Of a stretch of 12,026 nt of DNA, positions 9,094 through 12,026 are shown one piece after another. Below the pieces are notes generated by a model, which had not been told where the DNA came from, did no database searches, and worked only from the letters and a program-made list of their open reading frames with translations. The stretch comes from Bacteroidales bacterium (GTDB lineage Bacteria > Bacteroidota > Bacteroidia > Bacteroidales > UBA4181): assembly GCA_028700615.1 (NCBI GenBank), contig JAQVSH010000032.1:1-12026 (forward strand). Reading direction: 5' to 3'. Positions within the stretch are counted from its first letter, which is position 1; the number at the start of each line of letters is the position of its first letter. Position numbers and translations under genes: made by a program.

Positions 9094-9441
9094 TCAGGCT
9101 TTATTGTACAGTGATTCATCCCCCCTGTCTCCGGTCCTGATTCGCACAGACTGTTCAACAGAAGAAATAAATATTCTTCCGTCTCCGCTTTCGCCGGTAT
9201 ACGCTGATTTCAGGATGGCATTCACAGACTTTTCCACATTGACATCCCGCACAACAAAGGATATATAAACCCGTGCAATGGTGTTTACATCATAAGCGAT
9301 CCCTCTAAAAAACAATCCCTGTTTAGCAGTTCCCTGACCCTTCACTTCCCACCATGACAGAAATTCGATATCTGCCTCATGTAACGTTTTGCGAACTTCT
9401 TCGAATTTTGTTTTTCGAATAATAGCTTCAATTTTCTTCAT
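9094..9441 (-). CDS. glnK: Nitrogen regulatory protein PII
   Basis: A 115-residue PII signal protein, a trimer that senses ATP/ADP and 2-oxoglutarate and, next to amt, most likely plugs the ammonium channel. The start MKKIEAIIRK matches the family; an ATG two codons upstream (9447) is possible but would add Met-Ser. The B-loop (TGESGDGRIFI, 82-92) and C-loop (RIRTG, 100-104) are well kept. The T-loop is unusual: KGQGTAKQGLFFRGIAY (34-50) is one residue shorter than E. coli GlnB/GlnK. Tyr50 aligns with the uridylylated Tyr51, but Tyr46 is replaced by Phe45, the residue before the modified Tyr is Ala instead of Glu, and the usual Gln39 position appears to hold Ala39, although gap placement could change this. 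Lys58 and Lys90 are replaced by Arg57 and Arg89. It is likely the first or second gene of the glnK-amt operon. Confidence 0.95.
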   Translation of the reverse strand: MKKIEAIIRKTKFEEVRKTLHEADIEFLSWWEVKGQGTAKQGLFFRGIAYDVNTIARVYISFVVRDVNVEKSVNAILKSAYTGESGDGRIFISSVEQSVRIRTGDRGDESLYNKA

Positions 9442-9447
9442 ACTCAT

Positions 9448-9484
9448 TCATTTATGATTGTGTTTGACTATTTATTATAAATGA
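9448..9484 (-). promoter_or_regulatory. Stem-loop next to the PII start codon
   Basis: TCATTTAT (9448-9455) and ATAAATGA (9477-9484) form a perfect 8-bp inverted repeat with a 21-base loop. In the minus-strand mRNA the 5' arm lies in the last codons of the small ORF 9468-9641, and the 3' arm ends directly beside the upstream candidate ATG (9447) and seven bases before the preferred ATG (9441). A ribosome finishing the small ORF would open the stem, so it could couple translation. The stem is all but entirely A-T/U and thus weak. Confidence 0.35.
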
Positions 9485-9641
9485 TCATAAAAACCCATTG
9501 AGCACCCTGCAGGACAGTCTGATTGTATGAATCGGCACAAAAACCAGCTTTCAATAAAACATGCAGCCCGGCAGAAGAAAACAAGGCAACGGGCAAACCG
9601 GCTAACCACAAGGGTAAAATCCATTCGTTATTCATCATCAT
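9468..9641 (-). CDS. Possible small membrane protein or leader ORF upstream of PII
   Basis: An ORF of 55-57 codons; three consecutive ATG codons (9641, 9638, 9635) can start it. It ends with TAG 20 bases before the upstream PII ATG. The frame is open further upstream to an ATG at 9707, but a good -7 box lies inside that extension (9677-9684), so the short form is preferred. The product begins MNNEWILPLWLAGLPVALF, with one hydrophobic segment of about 20 residues, then a more polar part with three Gln in eight residues (NQTVLQGAQW). I do not recognise a family. It could be a real small inner-membrane protein, a translated leader controlling PII expression, or a chance ORF in the leader. Confidence 0.35.
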   Translation of the reverse strand: MMMNNEWILPLWLAGLPVALFSSAGLHVLLKAGFCADSYNQTVLQGAQWVFMIIYNK

Positions 9642-9676
9642 AATTTTTAGTTTAACATATCTCTTTTCTTTCGAGG

Positions 9677-9684
9677 CAAAGATA
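9677..9684 (-). promoter_or_regulatory. Candidate -7 promoter element for the glnK-amt operon
   Basis: On the minus strand TATCTTTG, followed by C, is an exact match to the Bacteroidota -7 consensus TAnnTTTG. Transcription would start near 9670, leaving a leader of about 30 bases before the small ORF and about 230 bases before glnK. Upstream are TTTTG-rich stretches (minus-strand GATTTTGTTTTGG), but their spacing of 9-15 bases is shorter than the usual -33/-7 spacing. No sigma-54 -24/-12 pattern (GG-N10-GC) was found here. Confidence 0.6.
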
Positions 9685-9768
9685 TTAATAATCCAAAACA
9701 AAATCATCTATTTTTATTATGAATTTAAATATTAAATGTATTTATTGTTACATATTAATGTTTTTTAC

Positions 9769-9816
9769 GGGGTTTTACTTAATATTTGACAAATCAACCT
9801 CGTCAAACAGCACCCC
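9769..9816. repeat. Nested inverted repeat upstream of the glnK promoter
   Basis: TTTGAC (9785-9790) and GTCAAA (9802-9807) form a 6-bp dyad with an 11-base spacer. It is nested within GGGGT (9769-9773) and ACCCC (9812-9816). Neither strand has a T-tract after it, so it is not a terminator. The position, about 85-140 bp upstream of the candidate -7 box, would suit an operator for a nitrogen-responsive regulator, but no known binding motif is recognised. Confidence 0.35.
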
Positions 9817-9906
9817 TAAAGAGAATTTCTCATTATTTACAGATATGGAGATAAACACTTCTTATTACATCGGTCATAAAGATGACAGAAATAAAGAACC
9901 TCTGTA

Positions 9907-9937
9907 TTGGCTGTTTATGTTTTATATTGTAAGTTTG
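9907..9937 (+). promoter_or_regulatory. Candidate plus-strand promoter
   Basis: TAAGTTTG (9930-9937) fits the Bacteroidota -7 consensus TAnnTTTG, and TTG at 9907-9909 lies 20 bases upstream where a -33 element is expected. Transcription would begin near 9944 and run rightward into the stem-loop-rich segment, opposite to all neighbouring genes. The match is good at -7 and weak at -33. Confidence 0.35.
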
Positions 9938-9948
9938 CGTCTTTAAAC

Positions 9949-9980
9949 AAAAAAAGCACCGAGTCTCACGACGGGGTGCT
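9949..9980 (-). terminator. Intrinsic terminator downstream of the torF-like gene
   Basis: Read on the minus strand, AGCACC (9980-9975) pairs with GGTGCT (9960-9955), with an inner GTC/GAC extension and a GTGA loop, and a run of seven T follows directly (9955-9949). This is a canonical intrinsic terminator. It lies about 133 bases after the torF-like stop, so the transcript of the purF-like/torF-like pair would have a structured 3' untranslated region of roughly 165 bases. Confidence 0.75.
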
Positions 9981-9984
9981 GTTT

Positions 9985-10021
9985 GTAACAATCATTCAAA
10001 GCAATCTTTTGAATGTGTTAC
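9985..10021. repeat. 14-bp stem-loop in the torF-like 3' region
   Basis: GTAACA (9985-9990) pairs with TGTTAC (10016-10021) and CATTCAAA (9993-10000) pairs with TTTGAATG (10008-10015). Together they make 14 base pairs interrupted only by a two-base bulge (AT, 9991-9992), with a 7-base loop. A second TGTTAC at 10045-10050 could compete for the first arm. There is no T-run directly after it on either strand. Confidence 0.6.
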
Positions 10022-10052
10022 GGAATCCGAGTTTTTTAATATTTTGTTACAC

Positions 10053-10092
10053 GCAGTATCCCGCTTTTTCGCCAAAGAGTGGGATATTCTGC
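10053..10092. repeat. Interrupted stem-loop just after the torF-like gene
   Basis: GCAG/CTGC (10053-10056, 10089-10092), TATCCC/GGGATA (10057-10062, 10081-10086) and CTTT/AAAG (10064-10067, 10074-10077) form a nested hairpin of 14 pairs with a two-base bulge and a small internal loop. It starts about 20 bases after the torF-like stop codon. A further small hairpin ACTTTC/GAAAGT (10107-10121) has the stop codon itself as its three-base loop. Confidence 0.55.
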
Positions 10093-10112
10093 TTTTTCTG
10101 AAATGAACTTTC

Positions 10113-10817
10113 TCAGAAAGTCATGCCAAATACGAAATGTATGTTATCATCATACGGACTGACTACGACCTGAGCAAAAGCCGGAATTGTGTATGCATCG
10201 GTAACTTTGATATTTTTGCTTGCTTTCAGGGAAATATTGGTCATTTGCATATCTTCCGGACGGGTAGATTGAATATGGAAAAGACTCGGTCCCCAGGGAA
10301 CAATTCCAACAGCAGGATGCAGGGCAATTTCTCCTACGGTAAAATCATATCCAGCCTCCAAATAACTGGAATACATCTGGTCTCCTGAAGCATCTTTGTC
10401 CCCCTCACCCGAAAAAATCGTACTCCAGGAGAGGGTCATCGGAAAGCTTTCGCCCATATAGTAAGCTGCGGTTCCTTCAAAATAATGAAGATCATAGTCG
10501 AAATACCGTTGTCCCTGTCCGGCCCACCAATAGTCGGTAACGCTCAGGGTTAATCCTCCGGTCGTATATCCCAGGGTCAGGTCAAACTCTTTAAAAAGCT
10601 TAAAATCAGTAGACCCCCAGGCGGTCAGATTGAAACCTGAATAAGCAAAAGCCAGTGTGGGCTGAATGCTGGCTCCCGTCTGATACAAGCCACGCCAAAC
10701 ATAAGAACTTACAAGGTCTACACGGGCGTCTGCTTTGACTTTCTCCTGAGCTTTCAGGGAGGAAGTAACGCTGCCAAATGTGAAGACCATCGCGAGAAGA
10801 AGTATTTTTGTTTTCAT
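10113..10817 (-). CDS. TorF/Gcw_chp-family putative outer-membrane porin
   Basis: A 234-residue exported protein. Residues 1-23 are a signal peptide (MKTKILLLAMVFTFG, then SLKA before Gln24). The mature start VDLVSSYVWRGLYQTGASIQ (33-52) is typical of the Gcw_chp/TorF family of putative outer-membrane beta-barrels. Alternating hydrophobic and polar residues, many aromatic residues and a terminal Phe (GMTF) support a barrel. The family's substrate is not established. The gene is 38 bp after the purF-like gene with no promoter or terminator between, so they are probably cotranscribed, and a strong terminator lies downstream. Its place beside glnK-amt suggests a role in uptake of a nitrogenous solute, which is inference from context. 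Family assignment is by sequence style and is fairly sure; function is not. Confidence 0.85.
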   Translation of the reverse strand: MKTKILLLAMVFTFGSVTSSLKAQEKVKADARVDLVSSYVWRGLYQTGASIQPTLAFAYSGFNLTAWGSTDFKLFKEFDLTLGYTTGGLTLSVTDYWWAGQGQRYFDYDLHYFEGTAAYYMGESFPMTLSWSTIFSGEGDKDASGDQMYSSYLEAGYDFTVGEIALHPAVGIVPWGPSLFHIQSTRPEDMQMTNISLKASKNIKVTDAYTIPAFAQVVVSPYDDNIHFVFGMTF

Positions 10818-10855
10818 AATTTCAAGATTTTATTGGATTATTAGTTATTACCGTG

Positions 10856-12026
10856 TTATACAGGACGTTGATTTACGCCTTCGTAAAAATTAATAAATGC
10901 CTCATTCACTGCTTTGTACCCGCCAGGGGTCGGATACTCTCCTGAAAAATACCAATCTCCTTTATGATTGGGAATGGCCTTATGGAGTCCATCGATCGAT
11001 TGGTACACGATCTCCACTTCGGCCTTAATGTTTTCAGGTGTGAGCATTTTCACAATTTGTTCCGAGATTTCCTCCGGAGTAAATGGTTCGTAAATCTCCC
11101 GAACATAATTTTTGAGGTCTTGCTTAGGCTGATTCCGCTGTCGCAGCGCTTTCAGGTATACTGATTCAAGGACTGCAGTCCGCCCGCTTTCTTTTAAAAG
11201 AGCCACCGCCGCTTTAAAAGCAATGAACTCTTCCATACGGGACATGTCGATTCCGTAACAATCGGGATAACGCACCTGGGGCGAAGAGGATACGATCACG
11301 ATTTTTCTCGGTTCCAAACGATCCAGTATTTTTATGATGCTTTGTTTCAGGGTAGTTCCTCTTACAATGCTGTCATCAATGACGACCAGGTTGTCTACCC
11401 CCGGAACAATGCTTTCGTAAGTAATATCATAGACATGGGCTGTTAACTCATCCCTGCTTTTGTCCTCAGTGATAAAGGTGCGCAATTTTATGTCCTTAAT
11501 CGCAACCTTTTCCATCCGGATTTTTTTAGAGAGAATATTGTGCAACTCCGCTGGGGACAAACTACTACCAGCCTCCATAATCCGGATTGCTTTTTCTTCA
11601 TTCAGATATTGATCCAGACCTTCTTTCATCCCATAAAAAGCAACTTCGGCCGTGTTGGGAATAAAAGAAAAAACGGTATGTTCCAGATCTTTATGAATAG
11701 ATCGCAAAATTTCAGGAACCAATGCCTTTCCCAACGCCTTTCTTTCACGGTAAATGTCTTTATCGCTCCCTCTTGAAAAATAAATTCTTTCAAAAGAACA
11801 GGCCTTTACTGTTTTAGACTCATGAATTTGAGATGTTTCCATCCGGCCATCTTTGTGAAAAATGAGACCCTGACCGGGAAGTAATTCAATAACTTTTTCG
11901 GCCGGAACATTAAAAACCGTCTGTATAACAGGCCTTTCAGAAGCAACCACGGCTATTTCATCGTCTTTATACCAGAAAGCAGACCTGATGCCCCAGGGAT
12001 CACGAAAAGTAAATGAAGTTCCGGTT
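10856..12026 (-). CDS. purF: PurF-like amidophosphoribosyltransferase, C-terminal part (cut by window edge)
   Basis: The last ~389 residues of a class II glutamine amidotransferase fused to a phosphoribosyltransferase; the open frame runs off the right edge, so the catalytic N-terminal Cys is not seen. The end of the amidotransferase domain shows RDPWGIRSAFWY (from about 12002). The phosphoribosyltransferase domain shows RTFI (about 11481-11470) and the PRPP-binding motif VVIDDSIVRGTT (about 11383-11348), then RYPDCYGIDM. The C-terminus WYFSGEYPTPGG is also PurF-like. PurF makes phosphoribosylamine from PRPP and glutamine, the first step of purine synthesis. About 165 residues follow the PRPP motif, slightly more than in E. 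coli PurF, and the segment before RTFI looks insert-containing (MKEGLDQYLNEEKAIRIM). It may be a second, longer PurF paralogue rather than the housekeeping enzyme. The GTG at 11950 is internal and not a start. Confidence 0.88.
   Translation of the reverse strand, partial: TGTSFTFRDPWGIRSAFWYKDDEIAVVASERPVIQTVFNVPAEKVIELLPGQGLIFHKDGRMETSQIHESKTVKACSFERIYFSRGSDKDIYRERKALGKALVPEILRSIHKDLEHTVFSFIPNTAEVAFYGMKEGLDQYLNEEKAIRIMEAGSSLSPAELHNILSKKIRMEKVAIKDIKLRTFITEDKSRDELTAHVYDITYESIVPGVDNLVVIDDSIVRGTTLKQSIIKILDRLEPRKIVIVSSSPQVRYPDCYGIDMSRMEEFIAFKAAVALLKESGRTAVLESVYLKALRQRNQPKQDLKNYVREIYEPFTPEEISEQIVKMLTPENIKAEVEIVYQSIDGLHKAIPNHKGDWYFSGEYPTPGGYKAVNEAFINFYEGVNQRPV

Larger units (their letters stand above)
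9804..9985. repeat. 13-bp perfect inverted repeat bounding a 182-bp segment
   Basis: CAAACAGCACCCC at 9804-9816 recurs inverted as GGGGTGCTGTTTG at 9973-9985, with 156 bases between. The bases just outside the match differ on both sides and no target-site duplication is visible, so the arms do not clearly mark a mobile element. The right arm overlaps the first arm of the minus-strand terminator (9975-9980), so the two copies could pair in alternative RNA structures. Confidence 0.5.
9944..10037 (+). ncRNA. Candidate small non-coding RNA
   Basis: A segment of about 95 bases that follows the candidate plus-strand promoter, contains two stem-loops (9955-9980 with arms AGCACC/GGTGCT, and 9985-10021 with a 14-bp interrupted stem) and ends at a run of six T (10032-10037). 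The T-run is ten bases after the second stem, with only a 3-bp mini-stem CGG/CCG in between, so termination is not textbook. The 5' end is an estimate. It would be antisense to the 3' untranslated region of the torF-like gene. The same structures can belong to the minus-strand transcript instead. No known RNA family is recognised. Confidence 0.25.
9642..10112. other. AT-rich intergenic region between torF-like gene and the PII operon
   Basis: This 470-bp stretch has no convincing protein gene on either strand. Its right part (9949-10112) is dense with stem-loops and holds an intrinsic terminator for the minus strand. The middle (9769-9985) holds several inverted repeats. The left part (9642-9760) is very A/T-rich and holds the likely promoter of the operon starting with the small ORF and glnK. 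Individual elements are listed separately. Confidence 0.7.

Noticed and set aside
9094..9441. Loss of the uridylylation tyrosine in PII
   Set aside because: A first look at LFFRG suggested Tyr to Phe, but alignment shows the modified residue corresponds to Tyr50 (GIAY), which is present; the Phe replaces Tyr46.
9642..9707. Upstream extension of the small ORF to the ATG at 9707
   Set aside because: The best -7 promoter box (9677-9684) lies within this extension, so a transcript starting near 9670 could not encode it.
9719..9946. A 75-codon plus-strand open frame in the intergenic region
   Set aside because: Its composition follows the local A/T richness, it resembles no family I know, it has no visible ribosome-binding context, and it overlaps inverted repeats and promoter-like boxes that explain the region better.
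9660..9950. A sigma-54 promoter for the glnK-amt operon
   Set aside because: No GG-N10-GC arrangement with TGGCAC/TTGCA-like boxes was found on the minus strand; the GG and GC nearest to the -7 box are 15 bases apart.
9804..9985. A miniature transposable element with 13-bp terminal repeats
   Set aside because: No target-site duplication is visible and the interior shows no element-like features; the repeat is reported as a structure without calling it mobile.

Overview
The window looks like a chromosomal nitrogen-assimilation locus of a member of the Bacteroidota, probably Bacteroidales-like. The evidence is a type III (GlnN-class, 731-residue) glutamine synthetase, start codons without clear Shine-Dalgarno sequences, TAnnTTTG-type -7 promoter elements, and protein sequences in the style of that phylum. 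Every confident protein gene lies on the minus strand, so transcription runs from right to left. No insertion sequence, phage gene, CRISPR array, tRNA or rRNA was seen.

Layout in transcription order: (1) 12026-10856, the C-terminal ~390 residues of a PurF-like class II amidotransferase/phosphoribosyltransferase, cut by the window edge. (2) 10817-10113, a small TorF/Gcw_chp-type outer-membrane protein 38 bp downstream and probably cotranscribed. (3) 10112-9642, a long AT-rich intergenic region with a strong intrinsic terminator, three further stem-loops, a 13-bp inverted repeat, a possible plus-strand promoter with a small-RNA-like segment, and the likely promoter of the next operon. (4) 9641-9468, a possible 57-codon (or slightly shorter) small membrane ORF. 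(5) 9441-9094, a PII protein. (6) 8969-7593, an Amt ammonium channel. (7) 7427-5232, glutamine synthetase type III with its own likely promoter. (8) A hairpin terminator/attenuator, then 5095-566, the glutamate synthase large subunit, and 546-1, the start of the glutamate synthase small subunit, cut by the left edge.

The genes form one pathway. The TorF-like protein may pass a small solute across the outer membrane (inference). Amt brings ammonium across the inner membrane and PII gates Amt. GlnN fixes ammonia into glutamine, and GltBD converts glutamine plus 2-oxoglutarate to glutamate. The PurF-like enzyme is a glutamine consumer. The enzymes themselves are well-known families. The less explained material is the non-coding architecture around 9448-10121, the small ORF in front of the PII gene, and the shortened T-loop of the PII protein.
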